From Prolixibacteraceae bacterium (lineage in GTDB: Bacteria; Bacteroidota; Bacteroidia; Bacteroidales; Prolixibacteraceae): a stretch of 34,935 nt of DNA. Within the stretch, counting starts at the first letter, position 1, and the number at the start of each line of letters is the position of its first letter. Shown piece after piece: positions 8,037 to 17,134 of the stretch. Location of the stretch: NCBI GenBank assembly GCA_030602265.1, contig JAUWAB010000040.1:1-34935 (forward strand), read 5' to 3'. The position numbers and the translations under genes were made by a program. Below the pieces are notes generated by a model. It did not search any database and was not told the DNA's origin. It saw nothing but the letters and a program-made list of their open reading frames with translations.

Positions 8037-8834
8037 ATGAAGACACCTCCTCCTCCCGGAAAAATTAATCCGGATAATGGCACTGACTGTTCCGTTTCCG
8101 GTCAGGATAAGAAACCCTGTTATTCCTGGAAACCGGCTGAAGCCAAAGGCGATTCAGGAATATTTGCCCTGATTGTTGCCGGTGGTTCAGGCCAGAGGAT
8201 AGGCGGCGATATCCCCAAACAGTTTATCGAATTAGCCGGGCGGCCGGTATTAATGCATACGCTGGAAAATTTCTTCCGGTTTGACTCTTCGATGGAAATT
8301 ATACTGGTATTACCGGAGACCATGTTCGGTTTCTGGAAAGATCTGTGCCGGAAACATCACTTCGGGGTGCCTCACAAAATGGTTGCGGGTGGCCGGGAGC
8401 GGTTTTATTCCGTAAAAAACGGACTCGGGACCCTTGCCGGCGAAGGGTTCGTCTTTATTCATGACGGAGTAAGGCCACTGGTCAGCCATGACACGTTAAA
8501 CCGGTGCCTCAGTCTGGCCACACAAACCGGCAATGCCCTTCCGGTAATTCCGGTTTCAGAATCGGTCAGGAAAGCAGAGAATGGTACCAGCCAACCCATC
8601 GACCGGAGCACCCTCAGGCTGGTACAGACTCCTCAGACTTTCAGGCTCTCCCTGATCAGGGAAGCCTACAACCAGCCCTATGATTCACTATTTACAGATG
8701 ATGCTTCAGTTCTGGAAAAGAACGGATTCCCCATTTTCCTTACAGAAGGAAACCGGGAAAATATCAAGATTACCTGGCCGGAAGATCTGATCCTGGCGGA
8801 GTTGCTTATCAGTCAGAAACCTGCAGTACCGTGA
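8037..8834 (+). CDS. ispD: 2-C-methyl-D-erythritol 4-phosphate cytidylyltransferase with N-terminal extension
   Basis: IspD activates 2-C-methyl-D-erythritol 4-phosphate with CTP to CDP-ME, the third step of the MEP pathway. The nucleotide-binding loop AGGSGQRIG (48-56) and Lys61 (IPKQF), HDGVRP (142-147), the TPQTF motif (198-202) and NIKITWPEDL (242-251) are all present, so it should be active. The protein is 265 residues, longer than usual because about 42 polar, Pro/Gly/Ser-rich residues precede the first beta-strand (GIFALIVAGG). No in-frame ATG, GTG or TTG lies between 8037 and the core, so the extension appears real unless a rare start such as ATA at 8160 is used. It stands alone; ispG of the same pathway lies 4 kb upstream on the other strand. 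Confidence 0.95.
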   Translation: MKTPPPPGKINPDNGTDCSVSGQDKKPCYSWKPAEAKGDSGIFALIVAGGSGQRIGGDIPKQFIELAGRPVLMHTLENFFRFDSSMEIILVLPETMFGFWKDLCRKHHFGVPHKMVAGGRERFYSVKNGLGTLAGEGFVFIHDGVRPLVSHDTLNRCLSLATQTGNALPVIPVSESVRKAENGTSQPIDRSTLRLVQTPQTFRLSLIREAYNQPYDSLFTDDASVLEKNGFPIFLTEGNRENIKITWPEDLILAELLISQKPAVP

Positions 8835-9062
8835 ATTTTACTACATATCAGAAAAAATCCCGATCATTCAGGTATGCTATATACCCCGATATTCTCCATT
8901 CATGCCATTTATTCAGCCATTCACCGATTTTGTTTCCCAATAAGATCCCGATACAGATTAATATTGTACGGTTTTTCTGAAACCTTAAGTTTTTTTTCGA
9001 AAATCTAAACAAAATCAGTCAATTTAGTCTTTTATTCGGGTCGCAGACATTGAAAACAAATT

Positions 9063-10412
9063 ATGATGAGACAGTTAATCAGAACTATTGAATATTTCCT
9101 GCTGATGATATTTATTTCATCAGGAATCCATGCTTCAGACATGAAGACATCTTTTTCCCTGCCCGAAGCTCAGAGCTATGCCATGGAACATTCCTGGTTT
9201 CTCCGGAATACCAGCCTTGACATCGGGAAGGCACAGCTGAAAGTCTGGGAAACCATCACGACCGGACTTCCTCAGGTAAGCGGGAGCAGCACATACAACA
9301 AATTCCTCAACCTTCCGGTATCACTTATTCCGGGTGAATTTTTCGGGGCAGAGCCCGGTACCTATATTCCCGTGAAATTTGGTCAGGATTACAGTTCTGA
9401 CTTTGGATTTACGGTCTCTCAGATGATTTTCGACGGAAGTTATATCGTCGGGGTAGGTTCTTCACGGATTTACCTGGGCCTGGCCCGGCAGGCAAATGAA
9501 AAAACCGCCATTGATATCCGCAATGCAGTTGCCCAGTCCTACTATTTGGTATTAATCGGAGAAGAAAACCTTAAAGTCATGACGGAAAACCTGGATAACA
9601 CAAGGAAAATGCTCCGGGAAACCGAATTGATGTACCAAAACGGCTTTATGGAAGAACAGGCCGTTGACCAGATGAAGATGCTGGTGAAGAGTGCTGAAAA
9701 TGAAGTACTGAAGGCTGAACGGGAGATTTCCATTGCCACCACCGTACTGAAATATACCATGGGCATGCCATTGGATGAGCCGGTTGTGCTGACCGATCAG
9801 CTGGAATCTTTTATCCGGCCGTTGCTTGGGAATGGTACCGGATTACCATTTGATTATACCATCCATGTCGATTACCGTCTGGCTGCCACCCGGCTGAGTG
9901 CCGCGGAGAAACTGCTGAAACTGGAACAGTCCACCTTTCTTCCCCGGTTGAACGGCTTCTACAGCTATTCGAAAACCGCATACGGAAACCGGGCCAATCT
10001 TTTTGATTCAGAACAGTCATGGTATCCCTCATCGCTGGTTGGGCTAAGCCTGACCGTGCCTTTGTTCACCTCGGGACAACGGCTATTTAAAGTCCGCCAG
10101 GCGAAAGTTGACCTCGACAAGGCCTCCAGCGACCGGGAACTGGCCAGCCAAACCATCCAGAAAGATTACCTGACCGCCCTGGCCAATATGGAAACCGCCG
10201 TTGAGAAATACAGCAATGACCAGGAAAACCGGGAGTTAGCCATTAAAATCCTGAATAAGGGGAAAATCAAATTCAACAACGGTATCTCTTCCAGTACGGA
10301 ATTGATGCAGCTTGAGAACCAATATATCCAGGCCCATGCGGCCTATATAGGATCGATCATGCAACTGCTCAGCAGTGACCTGGAGCTTAAGAAAGCAATG
10401 GGAAAATTATAA
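9063..10412 (+). CDS. TolC-family outer-membrane efflux protein
   Basis: First gene of a tripartite efflux operon. The 449-residue product starts with a signal peptide (hydrophobic LLMIFISSGIHA, cleavage near residue 25) and continues as two long helical repeats typical of outer-membrane efflux proteins: the first with LPEAQSYAMEHSW, the second after about residue 265 (VDYRLAATRLSAAEKLLKLEQSTFLPRLNG). Both repeats end in beta-strands for the trimeric channel (e.g. SSLVGLSLTVPLF). It should form the channel through which the RND pump exports substrates. The start may be either of two consecutive ATG codons (9063 or 9066). The adaptor gene follows after 35 bases. The 228 bases upstream contain no gene and only weak promoter-like sequence. 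Confidence 0.93.
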   Translation: MMRQLIRTIEYFLLMIFISSGIHASDMKTSFSLPEAQSYAMEHSWFLRNTSLDIGKAQLKVWETITTGLPQVSGSSTYNKFLNLPVSLIPGEFFGAEPGTYIPVKFGQDYSSDFGFTVSQMIFDGSYIVGVGSSRIYLGLARQANEKTAIDIRNAVAQSYYLVLIGEENLKVMTENLDNTRKMLRETELMYQNGFMEEQAVDQMKMLVKSAENEVLKAEREISIATTVLKYTMGMPLDEPVVLTDQLESFIRPLLGNGTGLPFDYTIHVDYRLAATRLSAAEKLLKLEQSTFLPRLNGFYSYSKTAYGNRANLFDSEQSWYPSSLVGLSLTVPLFTSGQRLFKVRQAKVDLDKASSDRELASQTIQKDYLTALANMETAVEKYSNDQENRELAIKILNKGKIKFNNGISSSTELMQLENQYIQAHAAYIGSIMQLLSSDLELKKAMGKL

Positions 10413-10447
10413 CAGAAAATGCAAAAAACAGAAAAACAGAAAACAAT

Positions 10448-11572
10448 ATGAAACGGTTATTCATCTTTGCAGTGATTACTGCACTGCTTGCCGGGTGCAG
10501 TGCCAAACCGGCCGATGAGCTCGCCCTCAAATCAGAACAGCTTCAACAATACAAGAAAGAACTTTCAGAACTGAAGCTGAAAATTGAAGCCCTGGAGAAA
10601 GAACTTGCCGTAGCGGATAAAAATGATGCCGTCCGCGTACAGGTAACCGAACTGATTCCCGAACATTTCGAACGGTTTATCGAAGTTACCGGCCGGGTAG
10701 ACGCAGAAGAGGATGTACAGGTTAGCCCTGAATCCGCAGGCGTGATCGAGGAGGTGCTTGTTAAAGAAGGGCAACGCGTGGCACGAGGACAGGTCCTCGC
10801 CGTTCTCAACACAGAAGCGCTGAAAAGAGCCATGGATGAACTGAAGATTCAGCATGAGCTGGCTACCACCACCTATGCCCGGCAGAAAAATCTCTGGGAT
10901 CAGAACATTGGTTCTGAATTGCAACTTCTGCAGGCAAAAAGTACCATGGATGCCCTTCAGAAAAGGATTGAAAGTACCCAGGCCCAGATCAACCTGGCAG
11001 TTGTAAAGTCGCCGGTAAGTGGTACCATTGAAACGGTATTTCAGAAAAAAGGGGAAATCGGCAGCCCGCAGATACCCTTCGCCAGGGTAATTAACAGCAG
11101 CAGCATCCGGGTATATGCCGATGTGGCTGAATCCTACCTTCCGAAAATCAAGCAAGGTGACCGTGCCGTGGTTTTCTTTCCGGCACTCGGAAAAGAAGTA
11201 GAGGCCAGTGTATACCGTATCAGCGGAAGCATTGATGCCAACAACAGAACGTTTAGTATCCGGGTCAACCTGAACAATCCGGATGGTACCATTAAACCCA
11301 ACCTGATCAGCATTATCAGGCTCAGGGATTACAGCGCCAGCGAAGCCATTGTTATTCCCAACATCCTGATCAAAGAGGATTTCAACGGGAAATACACTTA
11401 TGTGGCCGAAGAACGCGAAGGCAGGATGGTCGCCAGGAAAATCTATGTGACGCCCGGGTTAAGCAATAATAACCGTACTGAAGTAACTGCCGGTCTGACA
11501 CCGGGAATGAAAATCATCTCTGAAGGTTATGTACAGGTCAACGACGGCACCCCACTTCAGATTCAAGGCTGA
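10448..11572 (+). CDS. RND efflux periplasmic adaptor (membrane fusion lipoprotein)
   Basis: A 374-residue lipoprotein: the lipobox LLAGC places the modified Cys at residue 17, followed by Ser, so no inner-membrane retention signal is obvious. A short coiled coil (about 24-57, ELALKSEQLQQYKKELSEL onward) precedes the adaptor core, an unusual extra segment next to the anchor. The core has the lipoyl half-motifs (EDVQVSPESAGVIEEVLVKEGQRVARGQ and INLAVVKSPVSGTIE), a helical hairpin between them, a beta-barrel (IRVYADVAESYLPKIKQGD) and the membrane-proximal domain at the end. It links the TolC-like channel upstream to the RND pump downstream; gaps of 35 and 33 bases support one transcript. Substrate unknown. 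Confidence 0.93.
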   Translation: MKRLFIFAVITALLAGCSAKPADELALKSEQLQQYKKELSELKLKIEALEKELAVADKNDAVRVQVTELIPEHFERFIEVTGRVDAEEDVQVSPESAGVIEEVLVKEGQRVARGQVLAVLNTEALKRAMDELKIQHELATTTYARQKNLWDQNIGSELQLLQAKSTMDALQKRIESTQAQINLAVVKSPVSGTIETVFQKKGEIGSPQIPFARVINSSSIRVYADVAESYLPKIKQGDRAVVFFPALGKEVEASVYRISGSIDANNRTFSIRVNLNNPDGTIKPNLISIIRLRDYSASEAIVIPNILIKEDFNGKYTYVAEEREGRMVARKIYVTPGLSNNNRTEVTAGLTPGMKIISEGYVQVNDGTPLQIQG

Positions 11573-11605
11573 CCCAATTATTTATCCTGAACAGGCTTAT
11601 TATTT

Positions 11606-14600
11606 ATGAAAGAAAATAAATACAAGGACAATGCCCAGCACATTGACCGTAAATTCGGGCCAACCATCCTGGCCTTAAAGAACAAAACCACGATCTATAT
11701 TTTTACCGGACTACTGGTTTTTTTCGGGATTTTTTCCTACAACCAGATGCCCAGGGAGCTTATGCCCGAGATTGTTGTTCCATACATTTTCATTCAGACC
11801 ATCTATCCGGGAAATTCTCCGGAAGATATTGAAAACCTGATAACCAGGCCAGTTGAAAAGGAACTGAAAGGCATGCAGGGAGTAAAAAAAGTATCCTCAG
11901 CTTCTTATCAGGATGTAAGCACCATAGTGGTCGAATTTAACACCAACGTGCCGGTGAAGCAGGCCCTTCAGGATACCAAAGACCGGGTCGACAAGTCAAA
12001 ATCCAAATTACCCAAGGATCTTACCACCGATCCTTTGGTTATGGACCTCGATTTTTCAGAATTCCCCATCGTAAATGTCAACCTCTCCGGAGAGTTCAGT
12101 ATGCGCGACATGAAAAAGTATGCTGAACTGCTGCGCGATGAGTTTGAAGGATTAAGGGAAATCTCCGAAGTAAACATCCGTGGAATTGACGAACGGGAAA
12201 TCCAGGTGAATGTGGACCCGTTCAAACTTGAAGCTACCGGTCTTACTTTTGACGACATCGCCATGGCCATACAGCTGGAGAACGTCACCATGGGAGCCGG
12301 AGAATTTACAGCCGATCAGACCCGCAGGGTGATCCGTACCGTAGCCGATTACACCAGCATTGACCAGATTGCCAATACCATTGTAAAGATAAACTTTGGA
12401 AAACCGGTCTACATCAGGGATGTAGCCGAGGTTTCAGACACCTATAAGGACCGGACGACCATAGCCCGCCTCGACAACAAGCCAGTTGTAACCTTGTCGG
12501 TGACCAAGAAATCGGGCGAGAACATCCTCAATGCCTCCGACAACGTCCGTAAAACCATTGATGTACTCAAAAGCAACGGATCACTGCCCGCGAACCTGAA
12601 CGTCATGGTAACCGACGATAATTCGGTATATATCCGTGATGAGATACAAAATCTCGAAAACAGTATCATTATCGGGGTTATCCTGGTTGTTTTTGTGCTC
12701 TACCTATTTCTGGGATTCAGGAATGCATTGTTTGCCGGACTGGCTATTCCCCTGTCCATGTTTATGTCATTCATCATACTCGACCAGCGGGGAACGACAC
12801 TCAACAACATGGTGCTGTACTCCCTCATCCTGGCATTAGGCATGCTGGTCGACAATGCCATTGTAGTGGTTGAAAATGTTTACCGGCTCTACAGCTCGGG
12901 ATACTCGTTGTTGAACGCCACCAAAAAAGGGGTCAGTGAGATTGCTTTTCCCATCATAGCATCAACCCTCACCACCCTGGCCGCATTTTTCCCGCTGCTG
13001 ATGTGGGAAGGAATCGTTGGCGAATTCATGAAGGTATTTCCCCAAACCCTTATCATCGTACTTTCCTCGTCACTGTTTGTAGCCCTGATCCTGAATCCGC
13101 CATTTATAGCCTCCTTTATGAGAATGGAGGATATCCGGAAGAAACTGGACTGGAAGAAACAACTTAAACTGGCAGGAATTCTTGCTGTAGTATCGTTGCC
13201 TTTCTATCTGATGAAGGTGTTCCTGTTGGCCAACCTGATCATGACCGTATCTTTACTGATATTATTGAGTATAGGGGTTTTGCGTCCTTTGGCCCGGTGG
13301 TTTCAGACCCGTTTTCTGGTCTGGCTCGAAAAAATGTACACCAAACAGCTGCGCCATGCACTGTCCGGAAAAAATCCCCTGATCTATTTTTCCGGAACGG
13401 TAATCCTGCTGATTGTTTCAATGATGTTCTATTTTAGCAGGAGTCCCAGAGTGGTATTTTTTCCGGATACCGATCCGCAGACAGTCTATGTTACCATGGA
13501 ACTGCCATTGGGTACGTCGATCGACCGCACCGACCAGGTATCCCGGGATGTGGAAAATATAATCAACGAGACCCTGGAGCCCTACGCCAAAATTGTGAAA
13601 TCGGTAACCACAACGGTAGGTAACGGAAAGGGCGGCATGTTTGAAAATTCGACCAGTCCCAATAAATCACTGACCGCCATCTCCTTCGAGGAATACAAAC
13701 TCAGGGATGGGATAAATACTGGTTTGATCATGCAGGAACTTACCCGAAACCTCGACAGCTTTGTCGGTGCCAAAATCTATGTCGAGAAGGAGGATAATGG
13801 TCCGCCGGTAGGGCCTCCCATCAGTATTGATATCAGCGGAGACCAGTTTGATCAGCTCATCCGGATTGCCGACGATTTTGTCAGGCAGATCGAAGAAGAC
13901 CGGATACCGGGTATCGACGGGCTTGCATTGAACATTAACGTAAACCAGCCGGAGATGCTCATCCATATCGACCGGGAGAAGGCCAGACTGTTTGAACTCT
14001 CCACTCAGGCTATCGCAGCACAGCTCCGGAATTCGCTGTATGGTTACGATGCCGGAAATTTTAAGGATGGCGAAGATGAATATGACATTTTCGTCAGGCT
14101 TAAGGAGCAGTACCGGAATGACGTTTCAGTTCTGATGAACCAGAAAATTTCCATCAACGACAACAAAATCCCTATCTCTGCAGTAGCCAGTTTCGAGTAT
14201 TCCGGAACCTACGACAAAATTAACCGATCGAACCATAAGAGAGTGATTTCGATCACTTCCAATGTGGAGGAAGGTTTTAATGCCAACCAGATAAACAGCA
14301 GGATAAAGCAGATTCTGGATACCTACGATATGCCCGGCGGATATTCCTGGGAGTTTTCGGGAGAGCAGCAGGAACAGGCAGAGAGCAGCCAGTTTTTATT
14401 TTATGCACTGCTGGTAGCTTTGGCCCTGATCACCATCATTCTGGTAACGCAGTTTAACTCCTTTATCCGGCCGCTGATTATTATGGCCACCGTGATTTTC
14501 AGTACGATCGGCGTTTTTCTCGGCCTCGGGATCTTCAAGATGGAATTTGTCATCATCATGACCGGTATCGGGATTATTTCCCTTGCAGGAATTGTGGTCA

Positions 14601-15019
14601 ACAACGGTATCGTCCTGGTGGATTACATCGACTTGTTGCGACAGAGAAAGAAAGAAGAACTGGGAATTGATCCGGATGGATTTTTGCCGGTCGATATACA
14701 GATTGAAACATTGGTTCAGGCAGGACAAACCAGGCTGAGGCCGGTACTGCTTACGGCCATTACCACAGTTTTGGGACTGATTCCCCTTGCCGTGGGATTC
14801 AATTTCAATTTCTTCACGCTCTACAGCTCATTCAGTCCGCAGTTCTCCTATGGCGGGGAGAGTGTCGCTTTCTGGGGGCCCATGTCATGGACTGTAATTT
14901 TCGGTCTGACTTTCGCTACTTTCCTTACCCTGGTTATTTCCCCGGTAATGTACATGCTTACGCTGAAAATCAATGAACGATTCAGCCGGCTGATCAGTGC
15001 TAAAAAGCCGAAAGCATAA
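11606..15019 (+). CDS. RND superfamily efflux pump permease (AcrB/HAE type)
   Basis: The 1137-residue inner-membrane pump uses the proton gradient to drive export through the adaptor and TolC-like protein encoded just before it. Visible are the first membrane helix (IYIFTGLLVFFGIFSY), the porter-domain start (RELMPEIVVPYIFIQTIYPG), a block of helices 2-6 around residues 350-500, a second large periplasmic region, and the C-terminal helices. In helix 4 the motif is GMLVDNAIVVVENV: Asp416 is present, but the second Asp of the AcrB pair is replaced by Asn417. The protein is about 90 residues longer than AcrB, partly from an extra hydrophobic segment near 515-570. Hydrophobic drugs, metabolites or lipids are possible substrates; none can be chosen. 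Confidence 0.95.
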   Translation: MKENKYKDNAQHIDRKFGPTILALKNKTTIYIFTGLLVFFGIFSYNQMPRELMPEIVVPYIFIQTIYPGNSPEDIENLITRPVEKELKGMQGVKKVSSASYQDVSTIVVEFNTNVPVKQALQDTKDRVDKSKSKLPKDLTTDPLVMDLDFSEFPIVNVNLSGEFSMRDMKKYAELLRDEFEGLREISEVNIRGIDEREIQVNVDPFKLEATGLTFDDIAMAIQLENVTMGAGEFTADQTRRVIRTVADYTSIDQIANTIVKINFGKPVYIRDVAEVSDTYKDRTTIARLDNKPVVTLSVTKKSGENILNASDNVRKTIDVLKSNGSLPANLNVMVTDDNSVYIRDEIQNLENSIIIGVILVVFVLYLFLGFRNALFAGLAIPLSMFMSFIILDQRGTTLNNMVLYSLILALGMLVDNAIVVVENVYRLYSSGYSLLNATKKGVSEIAFPIIASTLTTLAAFFPLLMWEGIVGEFMKVFPQTLIIVLSSSLFVALILNPPFIASFMRMEDIRKKLDWKKQLKLAGILAVVSLPFYLMKVFLLANLIMTVSLLILLSIGVLRPLARWFQTRFLVWLEKMYTKQLRHALSGKNPLIYFSGTVILLIVSMMFYFSRSPRVVFFPDTDPQTVYVTMELPLGTSIDRTDQVSRDVENIINETLEPYAKIVKSVTTTVGNGKGGMFENSTSPNKSLTAISFEEYKLRDGINTGLIMQELTRNLDSFVGAKIYVEKEDNGPPVGPPISIDISGDQFDQLIRIADDFVRQIEEDRIPGIDGLALNINVNQPEMLIHIDREKARLFELSTQAIAAQLRNSLYGYDAGNFKDGEDEYDIFVRLKEQYRNDVSVLMNQKISINDNKIPISAVASFEYSGTYDKINRSNHKRVISITSNVEEGFNANQINSRIKQILDTYDMPGGYSWEFSGEQQEQAESSQFLFYALLVALALITIILVTQFNSFIRPLIIMATVIFSTIGVFLGLGIFKMEFVIIMTGIGIISLAGIVVNNGIVLVDYIDLLRQRKKEELGIDPDGFLPVDIQIETLVQAGQTRLRPVLLTAITTVLGLIPLAVGFNFNFFTLYSSFSPQFSYGGESVAFWGPMSWTVIFGLTFATFLTLVISPVMYMLTLKINERFSRLISAKKPKA

Positions 15020-15203
15020 AACGCCAGACGCAAAATTTCTGCCCTGGTTACTGAACAGGAAATTCCATTGGTGCCTTTGTTCCCTGGTGGCTATCAACAT
15101 CGGGGCAGGCCTGGTACATTTGATCGCTCCTGGCAATCCCTTCGCAGGAAATAATCTCCGCGTCTTTTTCTTAGCGGTGAAAATATTGTTTGACTGAGAC
15201 GGT

Positions 15204-15968
15204 TTACACCCCGGCGACTCTTCTTTTGTATTCGGTTAGTGCAGCATCGAGCCGTTCCCTGGCCGTAATGTCTCCCGGCACATTATGCGAAGGATGGATA
15301 TGCAGCTTGATGCCCCTGTCGGCCAGGATTTCGGCTACGGTGCAGATGATCATCCACACCGAGGTGACGAATCCCATGGTAGAAAGCGGCCCGATTTTGT
15401 CCTGATGGTTTTTCAGGTCGACCGACGCATCGATTTTAGGCACACAGGTATCGATTACCACATCGGCGATTTCAAAGATCTGTTTGCCAGTGCTGTGGCG
15501 GGTAATTACATCCTTAAATGCAGCAGCAGATCCGGTAACAATCACCTTCATCCCTAAGCGCTTGGCCTCCAGGGCCACGTCGATGTTCACGTTGTTTATT
15601 CCCGAGTGAGAGAAAAGCCACATGGAATCTCGGGGATCGAAGGTATAACTCTTCATGATCTCTTTTCCGTAGCCTTCCACCCTTTCGAGGAAAACAAACT
15701 GGTGCACACCCATTTCTCCCATGATATGGGTAAAGAAAGAGAGGGGAAGCTCGATCATCGGATGGAAACCGACGAAGCCTCCGATACGGGGATACATTTC
15801 TTCAACCGGTATGGTTGCATGGCCACATCCGAAGGTATGCACCCAGCGGCCACATTCGATTGAAGCAGCCATAATTTCAGCAGCCTGACGGATATTGTCC
15901 ATCTGCGTGTTCTCGATTTTGTCCATTACCTCCCGTGCGTTGGACAACCATTGTTTAGCCAGCATCAT
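15204..15968 (-). CDS. SIS-domain sugar-phosphate binding protein (UPF0309/COG4821-like)
   Basis: A 254-residue cytoplasmic protein with a sugar isomerase (SIS) fold. The N-terminal helical region (AKQWLSNAREVMDKIENTQ) leads to HTFGCGHATIPVEEMYPRIGG, the counterpart of the GSGHS phosphosugar-binding loop, and a second half with SHSGINNVNIDVALEAKRLGMKVIVTGS. The layout resembles UPF0309 proteins, thought to act on phosphosugars; whether it is an isomerase, a hydrolase or a sensor is unknown. It is the last gene of an operon with an MFS permease (4 bases upstream), a ROK protein and a GH42-like enzyme, which argues for a role in metabolism of the sugar released or imported. Start at 15968 or the next ATG at 15965. 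Confidence 0.82.
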   Translation of the reverse strand: MMLAKQWLSNAREVMDKIENTQMDNIRQAAEIMAASIECGRWVHTFGCGHATIPVEEMYPRIGGFVGFHPMIELPLSFFTHIMGEMGVHQFVFLERVEGYGKEIMKSYTFDPRDSMWLFSHSGINNVNIDVALEAKRLGMKVIVTGSAAAFKDVITRHSTGKQIFEIADVVIDTCVPKIDASVDLKNHQDKIGPLSTMGFVTSVWMIICTVAEILADRGIKLHIHPSHNVPGDITARERLDAALTEYKRRVAGV

Positions 15969-15972
15969 TGTA

Positions 15973-17115
15973 TCAGGTTTTATTTTTGATGGTTTTAAAA
16001 ATCAGAGCAGAAGCGAGCAGGCTCGCCGGTGCTAAAATAAATGCCACGCGCAATCCGGCCCATTCGGCTAACATTCCGGTAACCCATGGGAAAAGCATGC
16101 CTCCTACCAGTCCGCATGCCAGAACAAGACTGAACGCAGTTCCGGAGAACTTTGCATAAGTATTGCCTACAAAAGCCAGAATCAGGGGGAAAGCTGAGGC
16201 AAAACCGATCCCGACAAGAGCCAGTCCGGCAACCGCCACATATTTGTCTGAAGCACCAATCATCAGAAGGGCCCCGGCAAACGCAATTCCGTAGGAGATA
16301 AAAAGTACCTTAACATGGCTGGTCTTTTTCAGCAGGTTGCCAATGGCCAGCCTGGAAATCATCAGTGAGAACCAGTACACCGAAAGGAGAAAAACCGCCT
16401 CCTGGGATTCAACATTCAATACCTCTTTGAAGTATGTGGCAGACCAGCCGCTGATTACCATTTCGAGGCCACTTTGCATGAACAGCATTAACCCGAACAT
16501 CAGCAATACCCGCTCTTTAATCAGTCCCAAACCTTCTCTCACCGGAAATCCCTGGTTGTGTTTAGATTCCGGAAACCGGATTGAACTAAAGAACAGAAGG
16601 GGAATAAGAACCAGAAAACCCACTGAAGAGATCAGGCTTTCGTATTGGAAGGTCCCCATCAGGGATCCTAAAAGGAAGGGTACACTAAACGCACCGATCC
16701 CAAAGAAGACACCAAGGAAACTTAATCCTGAGCCACGGTTCTTTTCACTGATATCGGCAACCAGAGCATTTGCCCCGCCGTTTATCGCACCACCGGCAAA
16801 CCCGACCAGGACCAGTGCCATCTTCAGCCCAGGCAATGAAGGGGCTAGGGCGATGCCCTCTATTCCGGCAAAAACCAGTGCAGTACACACCAACATCAGC
16901 CACTTGTAACCATAACGGTCGACGACCGGGCCAAAAAACAGGGACCCGAATAGCATGCCCAGGCTCATCAGCAGGAATAAGGACCCCGCATTTACAAGCG
17001 AAATATCAAATTTAACAATAACTGAAGGCAGAACAGAGCCCAGCACAGCCATTACAATACCAAAAATCAGCATGGCCAGGAAAGCCGCCCACATTACCAA
17101 TTGTCTTTTGTACAT
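15973..17115 (-). CDS. Major facilitator superfamily transporter, probable sugar permease
   Basis: A 380-residue integral inner-membrane protein with about 12 hydrophobic segments in two halves. The first half carries LFGSLFFGPVVDRYGYKW, matching the MFS motif A loop (G-x-x-x-D-R-x-G) between helices 2 and 3. The second half begins after the cytoplasmic stretch RFPESKHNQGFPVREG. Overall resemblance is to the FucP/glucose-type MFS permeases common in Bacteroidetes sugar operons, with the rich GFAGGAINGGANALVAD segment in helix 4-5. The position between a ROK kinase (19 bases upstream) and a SIS protein (4 bases downstream) suggests it brings the sugar freed by the exported GH42-like enzyme into the cytoplasm. 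Exact substrate unknown. Confidence 0.9.
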   Translation of the reverse strand: MYKRQLVMWAAFLAMLIFGIVMAVLGSVLPSVIVKFDISLVNAGSLFLLMSLGMLFGSLFFGPVVDRYGYKWLMLVCTALVFAGIEGIALAPSLPGLKMALVLVGFAGGAINGGANALVADISEKNRGSGLSFLGVFFGIGAFSVPFLLGSLMGTFQYESLISSVGFLVLIPLLFFSSIRFPESKHNQGFPVREGLGLIKERVLLMFGLMLFMQSGLEMVISGWSATYFKEVLNVESQEAVFLLSVYWFSLMISRLAIGNLLKKTSHVKVLFISYGIAFAGALLMIGASDKYVAVAGLALVGIGFASAFPLILAFVGNTYAKFSGTAFSLVLACGLVGGMLFPWVTGMLAEWAGLRVAFILAPASLLASALIFKTIKNKT

Positions 17116-17134
17116 AGATTATTTTCTGAAAATT

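Noticed and set aside
8835-9062. Riboswitch or small RNA upstream of the efflux operon
   Set aside because: No conserved motif or convincing paired structure could be seen; only AT-rich sequence with weak promoter-like words.
14997-15197. Possible 66-residue small membrane protein between the RND pump gene and the SIS gene
   Set aside because: It begins out of frame inside the end of the pump gene, has no recognisable family or ribosome site, and has only one vaguely hydrophobic stretch. Chance open frame is more likely.
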